DNA of 64,000 nucleotides, taken from the NCBI GenBank assembly GCA_003640385.1, contig RCAB01000081.1:123029-187028 (forward strand), read 5' to 3'. Under the pieces are notes generated by a model, which ran no database searches, was not told the DNA's origin, and saw only the letters and a list, made by a program, of their open reading frames with translations. The DNA is from Setaria digitata (taxonomy: Eukaryota > Nematoda > Chromadorea > Rhabditida > Setariidae). A program made the translations under genes and the position numbers. Positions 28,801-38,718 of this stretch are shown in pieces; the stretch's first letter is position 1; every line of letters begins with the position of its first letter.

Positions 28801-31800
28801 TTTCGTTCAACACATCCAAAATTTCGTCCTCGACCTTTAACATTTCTAATACCTTTTACAACAAAGTCATTTTTCACAAAGCGGCAATAAAGTGATTTGG
28901 AAACTGCTTGCCTGTTTTTCAAGAAGCTTGAAATCTGTGGATAAACCACTTTCTTTTTCAATGGAGGATAATGAATCAAGCACAGACTCACTGCGTTCAT
29001 TCTTTTCTGGTTTTGTTTCTTCTATAAAATTTCAGGATTACATTCCAAAATTGCTTAATATTTCTACGAAATTACTAATTCTGTGAAACATCAAAGGATT
29101 TAATTTCTATCCTACAGTAGCTTTATTTTTCTTTCCTATCCCTTTTTATTACACAATGATTGCTAATAAAATGCTTATGTGCTAAACAGAACTGCCAGTC
29201 GCATGTTAGAAAAACAAAAGAAAACTCATTTCTCTTAATCAGCAAATCATTCAGTGAGACTTGAGAAATGCTAAGAACCTTTTCGAGAACCATAAACCCA
29301 GCTACTGAACCAGCTGTACAATCCACCACTAGAATTTTTTGCGACTTCTTCGGAATGTGAATGATCATTACTGGTCGTCTTATCAGCATCCGAGATGTGG
29401 CGTACTACGGCTGAAACAGCTAATATTTTACAAATAATCTTTGATTTCCACAATGTCCTAATATATATGTTAATTTATAATATTCACTATTCCAAAATTT
29501 TACTAACAAAAGTCGATGTTATCAAAGCTTTCGTCATCGAATTGCAATTCGTTTTCGCTACGAGGATGTCGTGCTTCCTTCTCAGCAAGGATTCGTCGAT
29601 AAACTGTTTCTCGAAATAATTGTAACTCCTTACAAAAACATAATGAAATTTGCGAGATAATTATATTGAATAAATTTCACTCGATGTTTACTCCATTATT
29701 TTCTCAGTGGTTATATTATTATAATAGTGATCAAAAGTGCCCAATAATTTCATAATTTAAAATTTTCAGTTTGAGAGCATCACAAAATCAATAATGGATT
29801 AATAAAATTGAAACTTGCATGATAAGTATAATTGGAATCTCTTTCGATCTGTTTCATCAAGATTAAATCTTCTGCATCAGCATTTTTTCTCAAGGGAATA
29901 GTAGTCGATGGATTTGGAGTGCTCGCTGTTCGTATCTCCTCCATGGCTTCAGTGTTAGAGTTTTGACCGGAAACACTCCCAAAATGTGACGTTTCAGAAT
30001 TTTCAAATTTGTTTGACTGGCTGCTAGTCTGGAAAGAAGAAATGAGTTCGACTCACTAATCTAAATAAAACAAGGTATTATTATTAAGTAGATTAGATAT
30101 GAAGCTGATTCTACAACTTAAGGATCAAATTTAAAAATAATATTAAGCATGACAAATTATTTCCATTATATGGGGTTAAATTCTGAATATAATAAAGTAA
30201 GAAAATACATAAAATAAGATATACAGGAACTACGGCTGCCTCTAAGTAAGACAACAGTCTCCGTCGATACGCTCCACAATATGCATTGAGTTGCCTTGCA
30301 CGATTGTAAGCAAAGCTCCATGTACGCCTTGTTCTCCGCTGTCTTTCTTGGTCTTGTACACGATTATATGCAAAATTCCACCACTCTTTTGCACTAAAAA
30401 AAAAAAAAAAAAAAAAAAAAAACTACGAAGAAAGTTAGGGCATCATCTCCTTTGATATACATCATAGTAAATGGCCACAATCTGTTTTTTTTTTTTTCCG
30501 CACCGTACTTCTGAAGAATGTGATGCTGGAATAAATTTTACATGTTTCACTGGAAGATTACATGAACTCACTTTTCACCCACAGTAGTTAATGGTCGCCA
30601 CTTTCGATGCTGCCTTGATCTATCAAATCGAGCCCATTCTTTTCCTAATGAACTTATTTCGAAAAGTTGCCTCTTTGTAAGTTCAATTACAACTTTCTCA
30701 GGAAGCAAATTAAACTGTAAGAAAAAATGTAATTTTATATAAAAGAAAAGAAATACAACACAAAATTTTAAATAAGTTCGGCATTGGCACAATTTGCTAA
30801 AAAAAAAAAAAAAAAAAAAAAAAAGGCGATCAGTCAATATCAATATTAATGATGAAAAAAAAAAATTAAAAGATAGCGTTTTTTTTTTTCAATAACACTA
30901 TCTTTTACATTAAATGTAAAAAAACCTTCTACCACCTTCAATGGATGAAAGAGATGTGGGATTAAATGTACAACAAGTTAGTTTAAGTCCTAATTCAAAT
31001 AATTGAAAAACCAAATATAATCCATTCAAAACCACTAAACTTACTTTAAATCTAGGAATATAAGGGTAAGTTTTCAAAGGGAATTTATTCGTATTTCTTT
31101 CCATATACAAATGCGCACTGAACGGTTGTAAAATACAAACATTATCTTTGTTGACTTCTGGCGCCATCATATACTTAAACAATTTTGGTAAGTGTAAAAG
31201 AATTCTAAACTTTATGAACAAGAACATATCATTTTTTTTTTTTTTTTCACCGAATAGTGCAGGGAGAACCACAGCTAAACTCTTCAAATTGCAAATAACT
31301 GAAAGATTGAACCTGAAGATCCATATAGCTTTTAATTTCGTCACTAATTTGTTGCCCACAATTCCAGTAGAGTGACAATCCATCTATCTCTAGTTTTTTA
31401 AACATATTTACACTATCTTCTGGCTGCATATATCCAACATCCTGGAAACAGGAATTATGATTGTTATTTATATCATAAGCCAAAAATGTAAAGAATGTTC
31501 GAATTTAAGAAATTGTCAGCTAACAGAAAACATGTGACAGTAAGAGGAAAAGTGAAAAATTGAGCAGTGACAGAAATCAGTACATCTTCAGTTCTAAGAA
31601 TATTTCGATTCAATAAAAAAAAAACTCAAAAATTTAGAGAAGACTCTGCGTAGGTAAAAAAGATGATAGTTTTAACTTAAATATTAACCAATCTTTCACA
31701 AAATAACGATTATGCCTTACCGTCAAAGAGTAGTTTTAAAAAAGAACATGAAGCATGCATATACAACATCTGCAGTAGTTTATCAAAAAAAAAAAAAAAA

Positions 31801-33802
31801 TTACTGTTATGCAAAAAACATACCCAATGTGAATTAGTAGTTTGCATACTGATACTGTGTATGCGCACACCACATGCAAACGATGAATTATTCGGTAACG
31901 TAGTATCATCTTCGTATCGTATATGTACATTAGTAAGAACTAACTAAAAATATAGTCTATGTAAGAAACTATATCACCATGGCATCATAATCAGATATTT
32001 TCAGAGATGTGCTTTCTAAATTTAAAATACTGGAGCTTCAAAATGAAAGGTAACAAGCTTAATGCCTTAAAATATGATCAAATAAAATTTAAGGTAAATA
32101 TTTAAATTACCTGAATATTGTTAACGATAGTTGAAACTAGCGACGCTCCCCACCAATTCTGTTCCGAACCACCGTCGTAGTTCGATAAACCCCAGCAGTT
32201 TAGCAACTGCCTCTGCAATCAACAAAAAAAAAACTTTTCAATCAACTGGATTTTATTCTTCTTTTCGAAATTCACCATTACACAATTTTCAATACATTAA
32301 TAATGTGAAAATTCTGTTGGCGCTGTTTTCAAACGTCCTGAAATTCTCTGTTCAAAGAAGCTCAGTCTTTCCATGAAAAATTCTATCTTTCGACTGCTAG
32401 AAAAAAAAGAATAAACTATACTATAAAAATACTAAGGTTAATTCTTATAACTCTGAAATATTTCTTGATAAGTGAAAAAATTTCCAGCCATTTTATTGGC
32501 TTCGTGTTTTTCTGAAATTTATTTGTAAGAACTTAACTTTCCAATGTCACTAAAACTTATACGGATCAATTACGCTACAGTTCATTTTTGCTCTAAAATA
32601 TATGGGCTAGACATCTTTGATTACTTCTGCGTTTAAATTACAAACATTCATGACAAGCTTACTTGTGATAAATGAACAATTAATTTTCAAACATGGGAGC
32701 AGTTATGAAACAGACAAAAAACGAAAATCATAAGTTCCTTCCTGATTCTTATCTCAATTTTCAGTAATTTGAACTAGTTCACAATTATTCTATATTTGAA
32801 CAATATCCCAGCCGTTGGGCTTTAACCAGGGTAAAGAGTGTGCCGGCTGAAATTTGACCTATTTTCGGAAATACAATCACTATATTCAACCAAATGTTAA
32901 CAAATTAAAAATCACAAGTTAAGAAAAATAATTAAATCCAAACCTTGTGATATTTTTCCAAATCCTCCAGCTGCTGCTCCTTTCTAGACTGTTCATAAAC
33001 TTCTACGCTCTCAACATCATACCTTGCTGATGCAGATGGCTCCAGAAGCACTAGTAAGTCGCTCATTTTAATTACCCACGGTTCACTTCGCAGTCGAGTC
33101 AAGGGTACTGATAAAGTAAGCTTTCCAAGCAAGCCAGATTTCACCTGAAGTATTTTAGTCACAATTTTTCTTTTGAAGCATAACATTATCGGTAACCATT
33201 TCTTGATCGAAATAAAATATGTCCTAAGCATCCTATCTGCATAATTTAAATAAAAAAAAAAAAGCGCTTGGCTCAAAGTGCTTGGGAAAAGAGATCGCTA
33301 AATATAGAAGTGAAAGATGAAGCTGAGCATCACCTTGAACAAGCTGCATAGAAAATTTCAAAAACCGACTAAGAAATTAAGCAAACTGTGGCAACGCTTG
33401 GAAACATTGAACCACTCCATTTTTAAAAACTAATGTTCAAAAAGTTGAATGCGAAAACTCGTAATGATTTGTTTACCTTCAACGGAACATCTAATTTACG
33501 TAAAGCCGATTTCTTCAGCGGAACGTTTTCCAGTTCAACCTGCCCTGAAATAAAGTCTTTTTTTTTCTAAAAAAGACCAATCTTTTCAAATATTTCATAC
33601 TTCACTTGGATTTTTGAAAAACAATTGATTTAAACCGCTCCAGATGCTCAGAAAAAATAATGATAATTTCGGACGAACAACAAAAAATAAGCAGTAGTGC
33701 AGTACCTTGCAGTAAAGCTATGCTTAACTGGTCGGTATTCAAATTTTCCAAATATTCTCCAACATAATTGTTAAGAACCCAAGCAACCAGATTTTCCAGC
33801 AT
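9316..33802 (-). CDS. vps-13D: VPS13D, intermembrane bridge lipid-transfer protein
   Basis: Seventy exons join in one frame to about 3413 residues (human VPS13D is about 4390). VPS13 proteins form a long hydrophobic groove that moves phospholipids between organelles; VPS13D acts at ER contacts with mitochondria and peroxisomes and supports mitochondrial shape and clearance. The D-type identity comes from the start [18 protein letters not shown], the block [12 protein letters not shown] followed by [10 protein letters not shown], the Trp-rich [10 protein letters not shown] loop, the [13 protein letters not shown] and AAGQMEEHE block, the [13 protein letters not shown] block, and a ricin-B-like module near the C-terminus that A/C-type proteins lack. 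Two features are odd. There is no UBA segment, and several introns use GC donors (29818, 28911, 24054, possibly 12861). The start is the first ATG, 47 bases behind a strong ttttcag acceptor. The exon 57/58 junction lacks a usable AG (13806), and exon 9/10 and 17/18 boundaries have equal alternatives. Exon coordinates are in the sub-entries. Confidence 0.95.
13987..15068 (-). other. VPS13D exons 55-57: ricin-B-like lectin module
   Basis: Exons 15068-14865, 14609-14333 and 14181-13987 cover residues of about 2566 to 2790. Exon 55 carries [11 protein letters not shown], matching the SLDYAWDEP-type strand of VPS13D. Exon 56 carries the paired beta-trefoil signatures [10 protein letters not shown] and FQKWQFTP around a [10 protein letters not shown] strand, as in the ricin-B segment of human VPS13D. 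Exon 57 continues with [16 protein letters not shown]. Sugar binding by this module is unproven. The sugar-contact residues cannot be judged without a structure. Confidence 0.85.
15209..18781 (-). other. VPS13D exons 42-54: VPS13 adaptor-binding (VAB) region
   Basis: Exons: 18781-18580, 18501-18373, 18283-18130, 18024-17912, 17838-17759, 17541-17367, 17200-17124, 16963-16831, 16667-16513, 16381-16250, 16151-16013, 15765-15608, 15364-15209. This is residues of about 1964 to 2565, the SHR-BD/VAB beta-repeat domain that in other VPS13 proteins binds organelle adaptors. Conserved blocks seen: [62 protein letters not shown] and [13 protein letters not shown]. Every junction is phase-consistent. 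The Asn near the start of several strands, a family hallmark, is present. Confidence 0.9.
18971..23852 (-). other. VPS13D exons 28-41: distal groove, no UBA
   Basis: Exons: 23852-23660, 23362-23249, 23041-22910, 22606-22440, 22234-22169, 22061-21899, 21625-21553, 21140-20986, 20883-20645, 20527-20357, 20193-20052, 19946-19833, 19528-19361, 19079-18971. In human VPS13D the UBA domain sits between the strand matching exon 38 here and the strand matching exon 39. Here the two are separated by one intron of about 105 bases with no spare exon. Exon 39 runs to the donor at 19832, which gives a Lys at the junction; the nearer gtaaat donor would create a stop. Exon 40 carries the [17 protein letters not shown] block that follows the UBA in the human protein. 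Confidence 0.85.
24055..30028 (-). other. VPS13D exons 10-27: groove repeats, Trp loop
   Basis: Exons: 30028-29819, 29628-29508, 29410-29279, 29021-28912, 28852-28703, 28519-28342, 28257-28098, 27642-27499, 27392-27179, 26929-26792, 26618-26523, 26403-26316, 26094-25910, 25649-25469, 25352-25248, 25137-25019, 24702-24485, 24241-24055. They hold repeated beta-strand groove units. Recognisable blocks are the SWFSSWVYG loop in exon 12, [15 protein letters not shown] in exon 17, and [14 protein letters not shown] in exon 22. Exons 10, 13 and 27 end at GC donors (gcaagt, gcaagc, gcaaga). Exon 24 needs the early donor at 25247, because the later one would create an in-frame stop. Confidence 0.82.
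24852..24893. repeat. Perfect inverted repeat, 19-bp arms, 4-nt loop
   Basis: GTTAGATCCCTTTTTACTT and its exact reverse complement flank AAGA. It lies in a VPS13D intron (between exons 25 and 26), in a local AAGTAAAAAG-rich patch. Confidence 0.9.
30225..33802 (-). other. VPS13D exons 1-9: chorein N-terminus
   Basis: Exons: 33802-33706, 33544-33477, 33144-32944, 32212-32111, 31943-31824, 31441-31313, 31173-31045, 30714-30572, 30393-30234 (or 30225). They encode residues 1 to about 383. This is the chorein cap that scoops lipid at the donor membrane, followed by the conserved [13 protein letters not shown] strand, the LYWNCG block, and the paired Trp segments [12 protein letters not shown] and [11 protein letters not shown]. 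Every exon before 9 joins its neighbour with a GT-AG intron and no frame break. Confidence 0.9.
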
Positions 33803-33850
33803 TTCCTGCCGTGAATCGATCTTTTATCCACTTTTATAGCGTGCTTTTCT

Positions 33851-33862
33851 CTGAAAAATAAG
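33851..33862 (-). promoter_or_regulatory. Probable trans-splice acceptor of VPS13D
   Basis: On the minus strand the motif tatttttcag ends 48 bases before the first ATG of VPS13D, with no coding exon found above it. This is the usual arrangement of a spliced-leader acceptor in nematodes. A non-coding first exon joined in cis is the alternative. Confidence 0.5.
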
Positions 33863-34693
33863 ATATTTTGGTGTTTGGATTTATCTCAAAACTTGCGCTT
33901 TATTCCTTCAAAATAAAAAATACTGGCACAAGCAAAAATTACATCTACTTTGCTTCAAGCAGAATCGCACTTCACCACTGCATGTGAGGAATAAAATGAA
34001 ACAATCGAATTGAAATCATTTGTTTTTAAATCGGTTGGGGAATAAACTTTCTTGAATAGCAAACCCTTTTAAATGAAGAGAGCGGATAAGAAGAATAAAT
34101 TTTAAACAATCCAGCAGAGGATAGTGCATGTTTAAATTTAGTTACAGTTTTCTTTTTGAGGGCCATTTCTGGTACTAACAATTCACATATTTAAGGGATG
34201 TAAAGCAAGCGAGAAAGCACTCCCTTTGGAGGAATATCGTAAGTTGCTCACTAACTGTGATAATGAAAGAGAGATGATAAAAACTTCGCTCCCGTAAACC
34301 GTAGAAACCTTCTCTACCCCTTACGCCCTTGTTCGCCTGAAAACAAACGGATATCCGTGATATTGGCCGTAGACCACACGTGTCTCGTTACGAAATTCCT
34401 GATCCACGTGTTTTTTCTGTTTTAGCGGAAGTGTAGGGAGGGAGCAGTGGCGCAAATACTGCGGGTTTTGTTGCAGAGTGGTTAGTAAGGATCTCGAGTC
34501 ATATGTTTCCGAGCAGCACACTGACTTCATCACTACACAGTAAGATTGTGTAAAGTGAGAATGGTAAAACTCTTCCTGGTTTTTAGTGATAACATTAATT
34601 AGTACTGATATGTATGTAGACAATGCTGCAGCAAAATAAAGTGATAAGTGATAACAAATTGCTTCGTGATTAGATAGGGGCACATTACTAAAT
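33863..34693. other. Spacer between NPC2-like gene and VPS13D
   Basis: About 0.83 kb on the minus strand between the NPC2-like stop and the VPS13D acceptor. No coding exon recognised. It is short enough for the two genes to share a transcript in a nematode operon, but nothing in the sequence proves it. Confidence 0.5.
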
Positions 34694-36703
34694 TTATTCA
34701 ACAATTTTCGTCAAGAATATGATGCATATTTCACGTTTGTTGACATCATTGGGGGCTCCATCATTGCTTTTATCATTGATAAGCCAATTAATTTGCACAT
34801 CGTTCACCTGAAATACATTCACTTTCGCATAACTAAGATTAGTATTATTTGGAATGATGATATTGATGATTAGATCAACACTTCACTTTATTTCCTTTAT
34901 ATTGTTGAACTTTCCTGTTTCATATTTTTTAGACCGTGTATTAATGGCTGAAACGGAAAGAAAGATTCACTGAAATTTGAACTTACGTAATAAAAAAAAA
35001 AGTTATCTATGGATTTTGTTGGTATTTTTAAAAATTCTGTCCGGGAAATGGCTAAGTTTGTGCCGTAAAAAATGCGCAGTTTGGTCAACAAACGAAATTT
35101 TATCTTTCTAAACGATACAACTTAGTGCCTAAGCGAAGAGGAAATAATTAGAGCAAGAAGTTTTGCTCCATTCGTCATCAGCAAACCAGTTGCTTCTTTG
35201 CTCAGTCATCTTAGCAAATTCTGCGGAAAAAGCATTGACAATCAGCAAGATGCGACAAAATTCAGAAAAATGAATTTCTGTTTTACTGGTACAGAGATAA
35301 TTTAACTCCTTTCTCGCAAAACAAAAATGCTTCTTTTTTCCAAAATTTGATTTGTTCGGTTTAATTATAATGTTGAATCCTCGAAAGCATAACTACTTTC
35401 ATACTATTTACGCTTATTATCTTATTCGAAAAAGAAAAATCCAATTCTTTTAATTTCCTACTTTGAAAATTGTTTGCACATCAAAGAATGATTCAAACGT
35501 GAAAAGAACTGGCCATCATGTTCACATTTTCTTACTTCTGCCTTTCCCCTCATAAATTATCAAATTTCGAAAATGAAGTGATTAATACGACATACTTCAG
35601 GGTATTCTTTCAGTATAGTGACACCTTGCTGATAAAAATAGGTTTTGCCTTCCTGAAGTGGACACGTCAAGTTACCACCTTTGCAAGGATCTTTCTCCTC
35701 CAGATTAAACGACGCAAGAAGACCAGTGCCAAGTTTTGCTCTTACTATTGTTTCGAGAGTTTCTGTTGGACGTGCTTAAATGAGTATTAAAATGGAAAAC
35801 AAAATTAGTAGTTGGATGGCATTAAAATGATCACTATGTTATGATTGGTATATGAGCATTGAATTTATGCTTTTAAATATTTTCTACTGAACAACTGCCA
35901 AAATTTATGGTTAATTAGAATTTAATCAAACGTTTTTGCACCATATTCTCTTGAAAATTAAAATTTGTGATTGAAAGACAGCTGTCGTAACTGAATTCGA
36001 AACTAAGAACAGTTTATTCAGTAATAAATTTCAGCACATTTACTGTTCTGTACTCCTAATAGTTAGGCATCTTAATCTTTAGATTGTTACAACTAATCAA
36101 CCATACTCAGTGCTTAAATGAATTATTCGACAATTCACTCCAATATTTTTCAAATAAAACGATTCCAAAGCAAAAATTCATGTTGATTTGATCGATTCAA
36201 TTTGGATTTCGAAATAGTAGGTTTATTAATTAAAATCAGTTCCATTAAATTTAGGATTAAATCAATAATGGAAATCTCACTGGGTACAAATTCGATCCGT
36301 AAATGCGGTGTTGTACCTTTTTTAAAAGCACAATGACGCTCAGACGAGCCCACACAACCGTCCACTTCAACATTTTTGATGTCAAACGTTGATTCTAAAA
36401 AGATAAAAACGAGAAATTCCTAACAGGTTAACACTGATCCTGATTAACTGATTAACACTCATTCAAGTTATGCTTTCATGCGATTTTTTCATTTTCTCTT
36501 TCCATTTGAGGGATATTTTGAAGCTGTTGCTCAGCACTTCACAAACGAATTGATTTTAATCGATCATCTAGAAATGAGATCTCAAGAAATGATAACTTTG
36601 ATATCTTACTGCAATTTTTGAATTTAATTTTCTGAAAATCAGCGTCTACAGAAAAGTCAATCAGTAAGAGCGGCAATATAAGTATCGAAAATGCTGCCAT
36701 CAT
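34694..36703 (-). CDS. NPC2-like ML-domain secreted sterol-binding protein
   Basis: Four exons, 36703-36610, 36394-36281, 35774-35596 and 34807-34694, join in frame to about 166 residues. NPC2 proteins carry cholesterol and related lipids in the lysosome lumen or outside the cell. The first exon gives a signal peptide starting MMAAFSILILPLLLIDFSV. The mature part has six Cys in the ML/NPC2 arrangement: FKNC, VDGC, ERHC, DPCKGG, LTCPLQEGKTY and REIC. It also has the strand VQINWLI and the closing FLTKIVE. All introns are phase 1 or 0 with GT-AG ends. The ATG sits 4 bases behind a ttttttcag acceptor, so this start is well supported; a second ATG follows directly. The stop codon overlaps an AATAAA (34693-34698). 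Nematodes carry several NPC2/HE1 homologs, and I cannot say which this is. Confidence 0.93.
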
Positions 36704-36707
36704 TATC

Positions 36708-36718
36708 CTGAAAAAACG
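36708..36718 (-). promoter_or_regulatory. Probable spliced-leader acceptor of NPC2-like gene
   Basis: gttttttcag lies 4 bases before the ATG on the minus strand. A pyrimidine tract this close to the start, with no upstream exon, is typical of SL trans-splicing. Confidence 0.6.
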
Positions 36719-38687
36719 AAACAATTTCCTGAATCTATCAACTTTATTACAACGATCAGCTGTAAGTACAATTAAGTAATTCTTATATTTATGGACACAA
36801 TTAAGACTGAAGGCTAATAATTAGGCATTGCTTCAGTAGGAAAAGTGTTTGAAACAATTTTAGAATGTTAATAAAAGAATAAGAAGACACATCGAAAAAT
36901 AAGATGAATCCTTAAAAAGCAAAAAGATTCGAATAATCAAATCAGAAATAATCATGTCATTTTCCCATTATAAATTTTACTGCAAAAACTTTTTACTAGT
37001 GAATAAAATAATCACATATTTGTATCGAAGCTCTTGGTTTATGATAACCAAGAGACTAAGCCTTATTTACTTATTTTTGCGCAATTTTCACATATAAACT
37101 TTTATTAATTCTGCGTAGGAAGAGAAAAAAAAAACATGAAAATTCAAATTTTAAATATTTGAATTTTAGATACACTTGATGTTTCATATTAAGCATTTCA
37201 CTGACTAGTGGAAATGAAACTTTAATAGTTTTCTAATTTGAAACATGTTCCACATGATTCAGTCATACACCTATTCTAGTTTTTTGTTTTCAATTTTTAG
37301 AAATATAGACCATTTTATAGCCTGTTTGGAGTGTATACAACGTGCTAAGGGTTAACTTTTAAATGAAATTTTTCAACAACAACTCACTTCACATCAATCA
37401 AATATGTGGAAATGCACTTCAACCGAATTGCAATTCAAATCAATTGATTACCATTTTATTCAAAAAAAAAAAAAAAAAAAAAGAAATAATTTAATTCGAT
37501 CATGCTTTTCACGCAATGAAATTTACTTGCTAACATCTTAATATCACAGAAATGGAACAAATAGCTTAGCTCAAACTGGTGATATATTATATTTTTTTTT
37601 GCATCTCTACTGGTTTATGAAAAAAAGCATTTGCTATTCTTCAACACCTACTTGTTAAATGGTTTCACTGTGAGTCAAGGGTCAAATAAATTCTCATGAA
37701 ATTAGGAAAAGAATTACTTCCATTAATTTTTTGAAAAAGAAATTTCAGTGGCGTAAAAATTGAAAAAGCACTCACTGACTGATCATTGTAAAATGAATTA
37801 GCAGTAAGCACTGAGATCAATTTCAAAATATTTCAATTCATTTATCATCATACTGATAGCAGCAACTGCTCCAGCAAATGAACAGACGAAAAATTGTACC
37901 ATTACGGGTTGATGAAACATATTTTCGATCTCGCTGCACCATTTTCTCTGTATTGCAGACCCTCCTTTTTTTAAACTTTGATAGCTAAATTTTTAGTGGT
38001 ATTCACAAAACATCTCAAGAATATTGCATTCCTGACGCTGTAACAATAAGAGGCAGCAATAAAGCATCTTGTAATGTTTCGTAGAGACATTTGCGCCACA
38101 AGTTCCTTTGTTCCTTGGAACTTTTGAAAGTAAACAGTGAAGCAGACAATTCTCTGTGGCAGCAGTTTGTAGTTCACTTATTGGCGATGCAAGGAAGTAA
38201 TGTGCGCAGTAGCGACAAGAAATTGACTGAATAAGCAATCGGACTGTGTGTGGGGGAACAGAAACTCATAGCTCAGGATAATATTGCAACATTACGACAG
38301 CAACTTCTAACAAGTCTGAACTTTAGTGAAGCATGGAATTTTTGATTTGTACAGGATTTTAATATTCTCTTCCAGTCTTCTGCTCACCTCTTATTCCAGC
38401 ACCAGCACTGCTGCATCTTCCTCTCACCCAAGTCTAAACTCCGCACACCACTTTAGCAACCTTTCATGAATCACATAGCTTCCGTTGGACAAGGTTGTTG
38501 CATAGAGGGCAGTGGTGAATACAGACCACAGGTAACGGAAGTTACCCGTGACAGTACCTACCCTTTTATTCGGCGAAGTACGGGTTTACTGTTGTCCTCT
38601 TCGTTCACGATTTCGTACTGCATTTCGGTGATCGTCCCTGCTTCTACGAACTGGTGGAAACCAGTATTTTGCAATTTCTTTTCTTAA
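36719..38687. other. Divergent upstream region, NPC2-like / nucleostemin
   Basis: About 2 kb between two divergently oriented genes. It holds a 19-base A-run near 37464, quasi-palindromes near 37025 and 37140, and no coding exon that I recognise. Promoters of both genes should lie here, but no specific element was identified. Confidence 0.5.
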
Positions 38688-38697
38688 AATATTTCAG
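38688..38697 (+). promoter_or_regulatory. Probable spliced-leader acceptor of nucleostemin
   Basis: aaatatttcag ends 21 bases before the ATG at 38719, with no upstream coding exon seen. Confidence 0.5.
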
Positions 38698-38718
38698 GTC
38701 GCATAAATCTGGGCTCAT

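Noticed and set aside
28639..28895. Two overlapping plus-strand frames of 68 to 83 codons
   Set aside because: Antisense to VPS13D exon 14 ([13 protein letters not shown]); shadows of the real exon.
32131..32376. 81-codon plus-strand frame
   Set aside because: Antisense to VPS13D exon 4.
9316..33802. VPS13A/C-type (T08G11.1-like) identity
   Set aside because: The N-terminus [12 protein letters not shown], the Trp loop and the ricin-B module fit the D type; the A/C type starts MVFESVV-like and lacks the lectin-like module.
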